Source: Bryoerythrophyllum caledonicum (taxonomy: Eukaryota; Streptophyta; Bryopsida; Pottiales; Pottiaceae). Taken from it: 64,000 nucleotides of DNA. Of this stretch, positions 21,258 to 33,388 are shown piece after piece (position 1 is the first letter of the stretch; each line of letters opens with the position of its first letter). Both the position numbers and the translations under genes were made by a program. The notes under the pieces were generated by a model. It was given only the letters and a program-made list of their open reading frames with translations, ran no database searches and was not told the DNA's origin. The DNA is taken from positions 26,586,602 to 26,650,601 of the forward strand of contig OZ020514.1 in assembly GCA_963971425.1 (NCBI GenBank), given 5' to 3'.

Positions 21258-24200
21258 TCATTTTTTTACTAATAAGAGCATCACATGCTGCCAAGCATTT
21301 TTGATGACTTGCTCAGCATCCTTCTGAAGGTGAGTTGTGGTGCTTGACGCTGCTTGAATAGCAAGTTTATATCTCTCCTTATCTCCACCACTTCTGTCAC
21401 CCACGTAGGCATCCACCTCAATAAATTTAAGGGTAGCTTTAGAGAAATCTTCAACACCCTCTTGAAACCATGGTGGTTTTACATCCATACCTTCCAAGAA
21501 GGCAAACACATCTCTAAGGTTATTAGTCAAAATTGATACAAATCGAGCTGGCAATGGGGCATTCGGTCCATCTCCCGCTTGCTATTCTGGTGTATAACTT
21601 GTTGTTTTCTGCCAAAAATCCAAGGTGTATTCCATGGAATATAGCATTGCCGAGCTCACCAAGACATCATATAACTTGGCCTCCATGACTATAGTTTCCA
21701 CCTTCAAAAGTTTGCAACCTCGACGACATCTTTGTTAAGTTGCTTCATCAACTCCAAATTTGTGATGCTCGTAGCATGCTCTGTACCTCCATAGACGTGT
21801 TAATTGTCCATGGACACTTTTCCAAAGTATACCCAGTCAAGCCGAATCCCTCAATGTCAGATGCTCGCAGCATCAATAGTTGAGCTCCTGAATCAAAAAG
21901 CACTAATTGAGGTATAAAAACCCTTCCTTTAGGCCCAACAAGTTGGAAAATCCCCCAGAAGTTGTTAACCACCTCCACACCAAGTCTAATGGATGACCTC
22001 TCCATTGCAAGTCTAGCAGCCATGGTCTTGACACGCATGGCTCTTGAAAGCAACCTCTCCACGTTGTCCTCATGACTCTCATCTGCTTTTTTTTCAATCA
22101 CTTTTATCATCAACGCATTGACGTCCGTGGAATTGTCCATCTCACATCTTATGGCAGCCATCTTGAATACTTCTGCCGAACTGAAGACTTTTTGTGACAT
22201 TAGTTTAGCGAAAAACAATGAAGTCTAACAAACCATGTTTGTCGCTGCAATTACTACCGCATTTGTTGGCTCTTCAATCTTAATTGTAGGGCATGTTGAA
22301 GGAGCCAACCGTCGAGATATTGGTACCATGAATGATGTTGGCACCATCTCCACCAACATAAAAGACTCTAGAAATCGAGCTTGTTGATTGTCCTTACCAT
22401 ATTGAGGATCCAGAGTTGAGCTTGCTCCACATGCTCTCTTTGATCACTCGTGTTTGACTTTGTGTAACGGCATAAGCCTCTTGTAAGCCATTCTTGGTAG
22501 CTAGTACCATGCCACTGAACATGTCATCCTCAAATTCATCATCATCGGGTCTAAACCCGCCCCTAGCATGAAAACTTGGAGTAACTTCAGGCTCACTATC
22601 CACTGAAGCGGCGTTTGCGCTCATAGCCTCCATCTTGGCCTCTAGTTTTGAGAACTTGGCCTTCCAACTCTTCTTCTCTCCTCTAGAGGCCTTGAACTCC
22701 TTCTCCTTGCCTCCAGTCTTGCCTCATCTTCCTCTAGAAGGCTTCAACTTGGAGTGAAGCTTCCAACACTTAGCTTCGGAGTGCCCCTTGGCACCGCAAT
22801 TGAAGCAAAACCCAGTGGCTTGGGAGATAGAGGACTTGCTTTCCTTGCAATCTTTCCTCAATTGCTCTGGCTCATCACAACCAAAGCATAAGACCTCAGT
22901 GTCAGCGGCATGGGAGGGAATAGCAGCCTTGGCAACCTTTGCTTGTTGGAGAATGCCTTCTTTGCGTTTGAGAAATTCCATGGCCGCCTTCTCTTCTAGC
23001 AAATTGATCTCGATTTGCTTAAAGTCTCGAACACAAATTGCAAGGTTGGTGGCTCACCCAATCAAAACGCCCTATTGCAAACTAAGGTTTTCAACTCTAG
23101 GATGATGTACCAATGTTGCATTGCTTCTTGCTACGTGACTCCATCAGAAACAGAGATCAGTCTCTACAATCTTGCATGAGCTTCCGGAAAGCACTCATCT
23201 CGTCCTTGCGCAAAAGATGCCAACATCTTTATCTTGTCCGCCATCTTGTCTCAGGTAGTCTTGGCAAAATTATATTAAGGACCTAGATAAGGAATTGAAT
23301 GGAGGTTGGGCAGCGACCATCTCCACTAGTTGGATCATCTCACCGGCACCAACTATGCCCTCCTTCTATTTCCCTTTGCCCATGAGTGATGGCACCTTTG
23401 GTGCCCCATCCAAAACATCCATGTAGTTTGGTGTGTAGAAATCATTCCATGCTAGGACTTTTGCAAGTGAGCCTGCTTCAGTTCTCTAGTATCCGCTAAC
23501 AGGGCTGCCTCTTAACAACTAAACAAGGCTCTCCAAACCATGTACAGGTTGAAATTAGGGTTACGGGACTACTGGAGTTCACAACACCTGGTGAACTCCA
23601 TCTTGAAGCCATTGACTTCAATGGTGCTTGTGGCACCCGAAAACTCTATACTCCACACTCTCCACCTCCATTTGGTGAAGCCATGTATTCTTTATCAAAA
23701 TATGATTCATGTGGCGTCTTAAGTAGATTTGATTCTACAACACTCACATCAGGCTCCCCAAAAAGTTCTTCCTCTTCTACTACCAATTGGACCGTGTCCT
23801 CCTCCTCTTTCAGTTAATTGACAACTTCCCCTACCACTTTTCCACGAACATCTACCGCAAAGGGGGTATTTCATCGAGTGAAACTAGGCCCCTTCTACGT
23901 CTCTAGATTCAGAATTGGATGCTTCATGCGTGCCCTTCATCTCCAGAGCGTTGATAGTGGGTGGTACTTCCTAATTGAGTAGTTCCAAGGTGAGTGTGTC
24001 CTATACACTGTTGGCATGTTCTGGCCACATACCCACTTCCACTATCTTGTAGTGAAAAAGGAAGCCCCCACCAGGCCTTTTGTTTTGGTTAGAGAGTTTT
24101 AGCCAGATTTGGCCAAAGTGTCGACACAAACTTTTTGACGACCACAAGTTTGGAGACACAAAGTTTCTCTTGAAAGCATACAAAACCAAATTTTCTCCGT

Positions 24201-24900
24201 AAATATCCATTTTGGAGAATTCATCTTTATAAACATAGACTTGTACATCCTTTTTGGCGACAAGTTGGAGTCTCCATTGTTCATTAGTAGCAATATGGCG
24301 ATATGCCAACGGCCATTAATGAAGTTTTGGCGATATAAAATCTTAAAATCCCCCAAATTTTTGGGAATATTCTATTTTTGGAAATAAAAATTTGCTATTT
24401 GGCTTGAAGTCGCCAAATCCTAAAGTGAGGGCCTGTCACTCTCAAACTCTGTAAAGATGAGAGAGAACGTGTGCAAGTGATTTTTCCAATGGAAATCTCC
24501 ACCTCCACAACTTACCTTGATTCAATGTTCTTAAAAACAACGACTTTGTCTCCAACCACAAGATCCATGGCTTCAACTTTGCCTCGAACACGACAAAGAA
24601 GTCCTCGCATATTCTCCTTGACCCGAAGTGCTTGAACCTTGCGCGCACTACCAAGTCAGCTTCAATACTTCACGGAGTCTTCACTTAGCACCTTCCTGTC
24701 TGGTTTGTGTAAATCTTGGGGCCCGGTTCGAGTCTTGGCTATGGAGGATTGCTCAAAATTTCCTACTGCTAGAGCTGGTCTTGGAAGGTGAAGCTTTCAC
24801 TTGCAAATCTTGGAGGCATGAAATCAAATGACTAAGTGTCTCTGTGCTAATCTCTACTTTGAATGCACTAGGATCTTTTGATTTCTTCTTGTTACCACCT
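21258..24900 (-). pseudogene. Ty3-like gag-protease, copy 2
   Basis: Reading leftward: gag N-terminal pieces (24654-23300), a capsid end (LLEEKAAMEFLKRKE, about 23000), two zinc knuckles CFGCDEPEQLRKDC and CFNCGAKGHSEAKC at about 22890-22780, the coiled FRPDDDEF segment at 22633-22394, and a retropepsin-like block LVLFDSGAQLLML with GLTGYTLEKCPW at 22218-21748. A further frame at 21554-21258 (FLEGMDVKPPWFQEGVEDF) is of unknown role. The order fits a Ty3-like gag-pro upstream of the RT at 20880. The second knuckle is intact (CCHC), while the first has Lys where His is expected. Frameshifts and stops separate the parts. It matches copy 1 except for an extra 0.36 kb at 24066-24429. Confidence 0.75.
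24066..24429. mobile_element. 0.36 kb insertion in gag copy 2 (possible MITE)
   Basis: Copies 1 and 2 align continuously (GGAAG then CTCAAACTCTG) except that copy 2 has about 364 extra bp here. The extra DNA has CAGGCC near its left end and its complement near its right end, so short inverted termini are possible. A clear target duplication is not visible, so the family is undetermined. Confidence 0.5.
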
Positions 24901-25760
24901 ATATCCATATCCCATATCTTTCACACTCTACAATTTTTATATGATTGCGTGAAGTGAGTTTACAATGGTTTTTAACCTAATTTCAAAGGAAGAAAACTAG
25001 AATCTTATTGCCTTGGAGTAGAAGGTGCTACTCTTGTGGTTCAATTCATGTGATGCATATAACATTGATTTGCACAATTTTGAATGGAAACAATCTTAAG
25101 CCATAGTCAATCATATCCACCGCCTAAATTCCCATTGGAAGTGCAAGAGGAAAGCAACACTATCACTTATCATTCCATACTCCTACGAGTTACTCCTTTG
25201 GAGATGGTAAAGAATAAGTAGAGGGTGACCATAGCACCAACTATCCCTCAGCCTCACACCTTCACTCACACAAAACATAGTATGCATCAAAAGATTAGAT
25301 CAATCCCCCAAGTACCCAACAATCTTCTTCCAATGTGGCTTTGAATACCTTACCTTGTTAGAGTCGTCCTGGGCCTCCGGATAGATGTAATCTACTACAA
25401 CTTGGCTTTGAATGAAATCCTAATTCCACTTCAAGCCTTGTTATGCCACATAAAAATAGTTGGCCTTTTTTTAAAACCACAAAAGTCCTAGGATAAATGC
25501 ACTTAAAATTGCACAAGGCTAAGAACACAAGATTGCAAGAAGTGCTCGCACAACCCAAAACCGCAACCTCCAAATCACCGTCTCTAATCACCGAGAGCCA
25601 AAATCTCATGTGTCATTCACACCTCTTGGCAACTTTGTCGTCACTTTCAAGTGTCGTATTTGGTGCTCCCCAGCTCTGTACTTCTCTTCTACACGCGCAC
25701 ACGTTGCAAGCAATGAAACACACTAACCCTAACTCCGACGCTCATTCACTTAGCGCCTCG
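24901..25760 (-). other. 5' region of Ty3-like element, copy 2
   Basis: Noncoding, with patches matching 2661-3420 next to gag copy 1. Likely leader and LTR of the minus-strand element. Exact LTR limits were not identified. Confidence 0.45.
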
Positions 25761-25889
25761 TAGCAGCATCCATAAAAAAGCTCTATAGAAGCAATCCGCC
25801 AAAGCAAGGAGGCGGAAGAGCAACCAATTGCTCAATGTGCGCAGACCACTTTCTACGAGAGATAGATCACCAAATCCAAGGCCAATAGC

Positions 25890-28094
25890 TCTATCAACAA
25901 TCAAACTTATCAACTCGTAAATTTTGTAGTAGCGCTGCTCCTTTCCACGATAGATTGATTACAAATAATGGAGTTGACAAATTTGTTAGAAGCGTCCCCC
26001 ACCTCAAGGATATTGAAGCCCTCTTTGCACACTCTGCAACGGCCAAAGCTAGGCTTACTACTATAGTGCATGGATTGAGATTCTGCAACTTGATGACTTA
26101 AGCATCAACATCTTGTATGCACTTGGAATCTTGGCCAGTCTACACGTCATCTTCGAGTCCAGCAAGTTTTGACAAACCATTCCACCGCGTCATTCACGTT
26201 GAAGCCCACGTTGTCTCAGGATGCGCCTTCGGTATCGGCTGGTGGTGCATCTCCACCGACTTCATCTCGATCGTTGGACTAGTGGCCGCAAAGCTGACTA
26301 GCATGCCTGATTTGATCACTCTAGTTTCTACACGACCCACGGGCACATTTTAATACCGCCGATCTTGTACACGTCTTGGAGCGGAAGCCGCAACGGCTTG
26401 TCTGAGGATCTCTGTGACTTAGAAACATCGTCTAGCGCCTCTAGGAGAGTGGGGCCTTTGAAAATTGGACAGAGCAATTACTAATCACGCTCAATCATAC
26501 TCATGACCGCATTAGGTCTCAAAGTTGAACAACCTCTAAAACTTCGTCGACACGGGATTTTTCTTTGCGGTTATGCTCAAGCTCATCCAGTGGTGGATTA
26601 TCCACCTATCAACGTCACTTCGGTACATTTTTTAGAATGTACCTTCATTGGGGGACATTTGGACAAAGGAGCGTGAGGATAAGACATACATTCATCACAT
26701 TCCTGGTCCTCCAACTTTTGTGGATGCCGCCGCATTGGGCGCATACATCCAACCGCCACTTTGGATTTAGACCAACATGACATCATTGGCAACGCTCACC
26801 TTTGCACTTGCTTAAGTGCAATGGCCCGTGTGTCGTGAAATTGACGACATCTTGGATGATCACCGTGTTTCCACAAAGGTTACCAAGGATGATGAGCCAC
26901 CTTTGGAGGTGGTGAACGGCGTTGGTTTCACACGGGGGCATTTTCCTCATTGATGTGCTACTCAGAGTCCTTTGCCTTTAGGACACGCAATCTGGATAGA
27001 GTTTGTGATTATACTTTCTAAACTTACGAAGAACCTTTTGTTGATGAGAGGCAGCGGGCAATGGGACTTTTAATAGGCACCACCGCCGTATTGGATCTTT
27101 CTTAAGTCTAGCGTTGTTATATGTTGGGTCAAGCTATTAACCTCAACACTCTTGATTTGGTTTGTGGCCACTGTTTGCCATTCAGCGCCGTTTGTGTGAC
27201 CATCCACACGTGCTAGGGGCAGGCTTTAATGGTCGGGGGGCAGCAGCATTACATCTTACAGAGATCAAAAAAGCGAAGCTGTATTTTTGTGTGAAGAGGC
27301 ACGCAACTAAGGCGCTTCGTGCTTAGGGGGCCTTTGGAGCCTTGGTCAAGGACTTTGGTTGAGAGGATGCCGAGGTTTTTTTTCCCGATTTTATCATGAT
27401 GGCACGAGATTTTCTGTGGATTCTCTGAGTTAGGAGTTTGCGGGTATGAATGCCTTCTCTCCTACTAAGTAGCAAGCACCAACCGTGCCGTTATGCGGTG
27501 TTTTACAATGGGAAGGAGACTACAAAGTTTGGTAATTGGCCTTTGGATTTGGGGCTACATCCTATCGGTGCCAAGAAACAAAGGGTACGAGCATTCATAC
27601 GTTTGTATTGTAGTTGTTTTGCCTTTAGCCTCCATGATTTGGAAGGCTACAAAGGCAAAATCATTCACATTCAGTTGTAGGGCAATAATCTAATCTTTCG
27701 ACGACCGTACAAACTTTGTCTATTAAAAAAAGTCATGATTTAGACCTTTTTTCAGGAATTGTTGGCCGCCACTTTGATTAAGCTCTCGAACAGCAAGTAC
27801 GCTTGTGTTATACTTATGTCATCGAAGAAGCATATCTTTGGCAAGTAGAGAGAGAAGTGGATGTGTCGGGATTATAGGCCGGTTAATTGTAAGCCTAAGT
27901 CAGACCGGTATTCCAAGCCCACGTCGGAGGAGTTATTTGATGCAGTGGGACACGCTAGAGTATTTTGTACTTCAGATTTGCAGTCGGATTATCACCAATT
28001 ATCATTGATGGTGGATGACCGGGTGAAGATTGGATTTTGGGGAGTTGATCACAATGGGAGAGATCAATACTACCATTGGAAGTTTCTCCCATTT
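25890..28094 (+). pseudogene. plus-strand Ty3-like element, gag/pro region and RT N-terminal half
   Basis: The recognisable end is 27780-28094: YACVILMSSKKHIFGK, then a TAG where family members have Trp, MCRDYRPVN, EELFDAVGHARVF, TSDLQSDYHQ, FWGVDHNGRDQYY and WKFLPF. It stops abruptly at the CATTT of 28090-28094. The RT frame resumes with FGVKN-type residues at 43736. The preceding 1.9 kb should hold gag and protease but is full of stops, and I can only assign it by position. The SDLQSD block corresponds to the first catalytic Asp region (usually STLDLR). Confidence 0.7.
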
Positions 28095-28130
28095 ACATCA
28101 TCTTTGTTAATTTGGGAGACAAGTTGTCTC
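28095..28130 (+). repeat. left terminal inverted repeat of the 15.6 kb element
   Basis: Starts ACATCATCTTTG and contains the small palindrome GGAGACAAGTTGTCTCC. It pairs with 43700-43735 at about 21 of the first 25 positions allowing one terminal base of offset. Confidence 0.6.
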
Positions 28131-28289
28131 CTAAAATAGCTTTATAGTCATAATTTTCATAAGGTATAGAAAGTACTTGGATACAAATATCCTATAAACA
28201 TACCAACGATGGATCTAACCATACTACATGAAGTATTACGCATCACTATCCAACATTCCATAAAAAGGATAGTTTATTTCTTTGAGTCT

Positions 28290-29090
28290 ATTACAAGTTG
28301 GTCTCAACTAGTGCCTCAAAAGAGGCCTTGATAATCAACACTTGCTCCCTTGGAAGTTTTGTTGTTGAATCTTCTCCCCAACTTCCATTCCTCTTTGATA
28401 CCAATTTTGTATTGATAGCATGGAAACCTAGCATGAATCTTGAAAGTGCCTTCACCACCTCTGGGAGATGCCACATTATAGAAGGCTTCAATGCATTAGG
28501 TTGTCCACAAGGCCATAAAGATCTTTCTTCCACAATTTAATGCCATTGCCTTCTCTTCCTTTAAGAAGTCAATCCTTGTCTTGACAAACGATTTTATACT
28601 TCATTACCAAACAACCACTTGAGTCCAGATAGATCTTGAATTGATGAGCCTTTGTATGATCCTACAAAGCTTCACTATCATTCGCAATCATATCCCCGGT
28701 GAACTTCTTAAAGTCGGGAACCTCTTGGATGAGGTGCGGGATTGTGGTAACATTCTCATTTCTCATGAACGACCTCATAAGAAGAAAAATGGTTGGAAAT
28801 CTCTCCTTCCTCACCGTCATACTTCAACATCCAAACAACGCATCCATATTGTCATGTGTGTGACCAACTAGCATGAAATTAACATTTACCTCATGGAAGA
28901 TGCGTTTTGCAACAAAGAGAGACCAAAAACAGAAAACGAACCTATTTTTGTTATCACCTACAGCATTGTCCATTTGCACGTTTAGTATTGGAGGCGAAGG
29001 CCTCCTTGGAACTAGGATATTTGGAATCACGCCTAATGGATCCAAACACATCTCTGCACCTCATAACACCGTTGTGTGCAATAGATGAGA
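28290..29090 (-). pseudogene. DUF7869-like gene fragment, copy 3
   Basis: Reading leftward: PPILNVQMDNA, NKNRFVFCF, VNFMLVGHTHDNMDALFG, then in other frames PHLIQEVPDFKKF, which parallels VPDFKGFLEGY in copies 1 and 2. The GHTH motif is kept but the following DID is DNM. Only the core and part of the C-terminal region are readable. It lies close to the left terminus of the 15.6 kb element, with the same polarity relative to that terminus as copies 1 and 2 have to theirs. Confidence 0.7.
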
Positions 29091-30170
29091 ATTAGATTCT
29101 GGAAAAAGTTGTCGGGACGAAGACTTCGGAGGCGCCTTAAGGTCATGCAAGAGTTTTGCAAACGACCTAACCAAGTTATTGGCATCATGGAAGTATAAAC
29201 CAAGGCCGTAATGCAAGTAATGTGGTCCGAATCTTACTCAAGCTTGAGATTGAGATTGGCTGCAACCATCAGTCTGCGAGGTGCTCATCAAGAAGCGGTA
29301 TTTGATCCTTCCACTAAAAACTTGCAGGAAGTACCTTTGCCACGGCCTTTTCAACAAAGGGTAGAACACAAGACTTGTGAGGCATGTGGTTTGCATGTCA
29401 ATTGAGGATGGCTCTAAGAGCCGTAGTAGCAACAACCGTATGACCTTGAGTACTATGCCTCACAAGTCTCGTATGACCTCTAGGCTTACATAAACCAGCA
29501 TTCCGGTGGTGTTAAGCCGCATTACAATAGAGAGTACTCAAAGTGACACCCATTAATTGATCCTTGCATGCGCGCAAACGTCTATACTGTGTAGAGTCAC
29601 AACCCTCCTATCCACAGTTATTCTATGAAACTATCTGTGAACGTCAAGTTTGATATGATTTCTAAACTGCACAAAGGTCTTATCGTACTTGCTCGTCCAA
29701 AAACTTTTATTTTATCTCTAGGGTAGTATTGGACACAATTTTGACTGTAGCAACTATTGCTTGCAACTGTGTTGATGGACAACATGGTCATGAGAAGTTG
29801 AACATTTCTAGACACTTCTAGAGGGGTATTTCTTGAAGAATTGTTGTACGGACGGATGCTTTCACCTAGAGGTCTATTACACTCAACCATTTAGTTATTG
29901 TAAACGTCTCTAAGGCAATGATGAAAGAAACTGACATCGTTCATGAAAACTTGTTGAATTGCCTAGAACTTAAATGAGTACCTCCATTCATGTGCAGCTT
30001 CCTCCTCAATAAAAGTACTAGACAGTTGCACTACAACATCCAATTGCGAAGACCCCAGAAGAACCAAGAATTGCACTAGACATGACGTTGCAAACCAATC
30101 CCTTTGCAATGCGCACGCGAGAACCGATGCGAAGCAAAACAGTCATCATGACCCAGAGGCAGTGAATAAT
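29091..30170. other. degenerate sequence, upstream part of copy 3 not resolved
   Basis: Short frames only (for example a cysteine-containing stretch at 29211-29405 plus). It may be the decayed N-terminal half of the DUF7869-like gene. No motif supports this directly. Confidence 0.3.
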
Positions 30171-30177
30171 ACCATCA

Positions 30178-30453
30178 AAACTCAAGTAGGCTTGAGTTTA
30201 CGGAAGTTTAAATCAAGCTAAAGTCACAAAATCAAAAGGAATGACAATTTAGCTTGATTTGAGCTAAATTTTCACAACATTTAAGTTTGACAACTTAGCG
30301 CGGATTGAGTGAAACACATACACTAAAAGGATCGACAATTTAGCTCGATTTGAGCTAAACAATAGTATTAAACATGTGTGGCAAAGTAGCTCAAGTCGAG
30401 CTAAACTATCGTACAAAAAAGATATGACAATTTAGCTCCACTTGAGCTAAACA
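30178..30453. repeat. array of AGCTC...GAGCT palindromes
   Basis: Five palindromes in 276 bp: AAACTCAAG/CTTGAGTTT at 30178-30200, then AATTTAGCT...GAGCTAAATT (30246-30270), and TTTAGCTC...GAGCTAAAC-type units at 30337-30360, 30385-30407 and 30428-30453. Most are preceded by GACAA. The same stem recurs at 36.2-43.1 kb. Confidence 0.85.
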
Positions 30454-31343
30454 GTTGTTCCAGAATTGTCACCGTCATTTTGCCCATGATTTGGCCCAAA
30501 GCTTCACAATATGAATGTACAATTCATTACACAAGAACCCTAATCCTTGCGAAAGTCAATCGAGAAGCTGACAGTGATGCTCATAAGTCGACTAGAAACT
30601 AGAACTACATCCAGAAGCATCAAAATCAAACCCTAAATACTATGATACACGGAAAATGCAAGAATTTTACTTCATTTACCTTCTGAAGTATAAAATCGGT
30701 GCGTTGTTGCCTCGCGCAAGGGCCCTGCTCAACCTTGCGCAACCTTAATTTTGCCTTCCTCAACCTTTCGCAATTGTACCTCTTCCAAGCTTCGCACCCG
30801 CCACACTTGTATAGAAAACAAACTGAGGAGAAAATAAATTAAAAAGCACGGTGAGGTTCATTGAGGTCACTCACGCACAAATAATTGTTTCAATCAGGGA
30901 CGAGGGTTTCAGATATGGCAGGAAAAACTTTTCAAAAGTCCTTTAAATAGTGAGTATTTGAAATCTTGGCAGAAAATTGAATCTTCCATTCCGTGCTCGA
31001 CCTAATTTAAGAATGATTATCCTCCTCGAATATACTCGTAAGTAGGCCCAGTGTTTTCATAATCATGAGACTGAGGATTAGGGTTTTGGGTTAGGATAAG
31101 GTTTAAGGTTAGGATTAGGATTAAAGATTTAAGGTTTAGGGTCCATGGTTCAAAGTTGATCCTTGTAATGATATTCCTAAGCAATTTAATAATAGTTTGA
31201 ATATTCGGGATAGTCACAATACGACTAAAGACCACAAAAATGTAGATATTAACATATTGAAATGATTAGCATGAATTTGTATTACAACCTAAATAGGACT
31301 CATCTATCAATTTGAAAGCAAAGTTTTTAAGAAATGACTTGCA
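30454..31343. other. noncoding, with a degenerate telomere-like stretch
   Basis: At 31070-31145 TTAGGGTTTTGGGTTAGG, GGTTAGGATTAGG and GGTTTAGGG follow one another, resembling decayed TTTAGGG-type telomere DNA. The rest has nothing recognisable. Confidence 0.45.
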
Positions 31344-32276
31344 TTAATCCCTAAAAGACCACAACCTAATTCGCTCTAAAACCAGTTTAAAACTGCCACT
31401 GTCAAAAAGAGACATAAAAATCACATTTTAAAGTGAATTTTGGATTTTCAACCGTAAGATCTTATAATAGACTTCCATGTAAACGTGCCACAAAATTTTG
31501 GTTGCAATCCATTGCACGGATTGATAGATTTTAGTGTTTAAAGTCATAACAATGGTTCATTTTCATCCCTGCGTTGAGTAGATAAGATGACTTTGACTTC
31601 ATTTTGTATCAAATTTTTGCATTGTACAAGGTCTAAGTCTTTAACCATTGTCTTAAGCATGATGTTATTTCCCAACACACCTATTTTTAGAGGTAAAAAA
31701 GGGGTGTAGCATATTCAAAACAAGTGTGCAAGGAGTAGAGGGTCAAAAATTGCCATTTCACGTTTTATTTTTTTGTGAACTACGTATGTATTCAAATGAT
31801 AATCCAAACGGTCAATAAGAAGGTTTTCACCATATATTGTTGTTGAAAAAATAAAAACTGAAAAATATGTAGATCTCTAGGTTTTATGTACAAAAGATGA
31901 AGTTTTTTTTCCCCGTTGCCCGACAATGTGTGAAAATGTTTGACTTGGAATAAAATGCCTTTTTACACTAAAGACAAGATTTTTTTTTGAAAATTTCCAA
32001 ATAAATAAATATTCTTTACATGTGTGAAAAATCTCAATGTCAATAGAAACTTTTGTCAAAAATTTTCGAGGTGCCCGACGTCCCACTTTTGGCTTTAAGT
32101 GGTACTAACTTTCAAACCACAAGTCCAAAAAAAATATATATATATCTCCACGAAGATCTTATCACATCCTATCTTGAAAAAAAATTTTGAATTAAAAAGG
32201 ATTTTTTTTCGAATTGTAGGTACATGCCCAAAATCCAAAATGACTCGGAGGGGATGTTTGGCTCTTTAGGGGTTAA
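31344..32276 (+). mobile_element. TTAA-family nonautonomous element E
   Basis: TTAA at 31344-31347 and 32273-32276 flank 925 bp closely related to element A throughout. The ends are TCCCTAAAAGACCA on the left and GGCTCTTTAGGGG on the right. No coding capacity. Confidence 0.8.
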
Positions 32277-33388
32277 ACAACCAGTTTATTTCATAAGTGC
32301 TAATTTATTAGGGATAAAAATTAAAAAGAATCCAAATATGGTTGATGACACCTTTTCTTTGGTTCAAATAATGTGCATAATGTTGTAATTTTGTGAGCAG
32401 TTTACACTGTAAACTATTTAGAAAAATCCACAGTGTCCACGTTTTATGTATTTGGAATTATTTGATTATGCCCCTCTAGGTATTCAAAGATTGAAAATGC
32501 TAAAAAATAACTCTTAGTAGGATTTAAATATTTTGTTCTTGAGTTTACATTGTTTTATCATGAGTTTACTTTGGGACAGTGTAAGCAATAATTTTCTTTC
32601 TAAATTTCTTTCTTGTATATTTTTATGACCAATGCAATTTTATACAATATTAAAGTGATACATTTAAAAAGATATTTAATCTATTTAATTAGACGTCTAA
32701 TTCTATGTTTCCTTAACATTAATGAATTTTTAAATTAAAAATCAATACTAGTAAATTAAAAAAGGCTTACAAGTCTGGCCAATCTTTTTATGTTTTTCAA
32801 ATTTGATTATAGATATACATTAAATGCATCAAGCGTAATTTTGGATTGATAATGAAAGTAACCTTGGATTCATTTGTACATTTCATAGAAGAATATTTAG
32901 TTCTTCAAAGTTTAGTTTTTTATTATCTTGGGAATTAAATTTTGTAAATTGCTATTCTGAATCATTAGTAAGCTTTTAGCGCCCAAGTCATGTTTCTCCA
33001 AAACCAAGATATGTTTAGATCTTTTTTTTTGAACAAATCATTATAGAAATATAGTGCCTATTTTTAGTATCTTATCTTACAAACTTGAATTCCAACCATG
33101 ACCTTAATTTTGGAATAATATGCACAACTTGCAACATGAGAAAGATTGGACTATAATGTTTGCAAATGCCCTATAGTGGTAATAATAAGTGTGGACTTTG
33201 GAAGGAATACCATTTTATCCATCAATAAATTTGGTGCTTTGAAGAAAAAAGGTTCACATGTATACTACGTCTGTAGCTTTGTATTGATATATCATATGTG
33301 AGGAAAATATTAATACATAAATATTGATGTCTTTTTCCACTTTTTCCTACTTGATTTACTAATTCAATCGTAGCATCTCATTCAACCC
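32277..33388. other. AT-rich spacer, nothing recognised
   Basis: Over 1.1 kb of A+T-rich sequence with no frame above chance and no match to the repeat families described here. Confidence 0.4.

Noticed and set aside
21258..24900. Integrated plant pararetrovirus, because of gag, zinc knuckles and a DSGA protease
   Set aside because: The RT blocks continuing at 20880 and 15976 are Ty3-like, and no movement-protein domain is visible.
30178..30453. CRISPR-like array
   Set aside because: The units are palindromes with irregular spacing and unrelated, unequal spacers in a eukaryotic transposon context. No cas-like genes.
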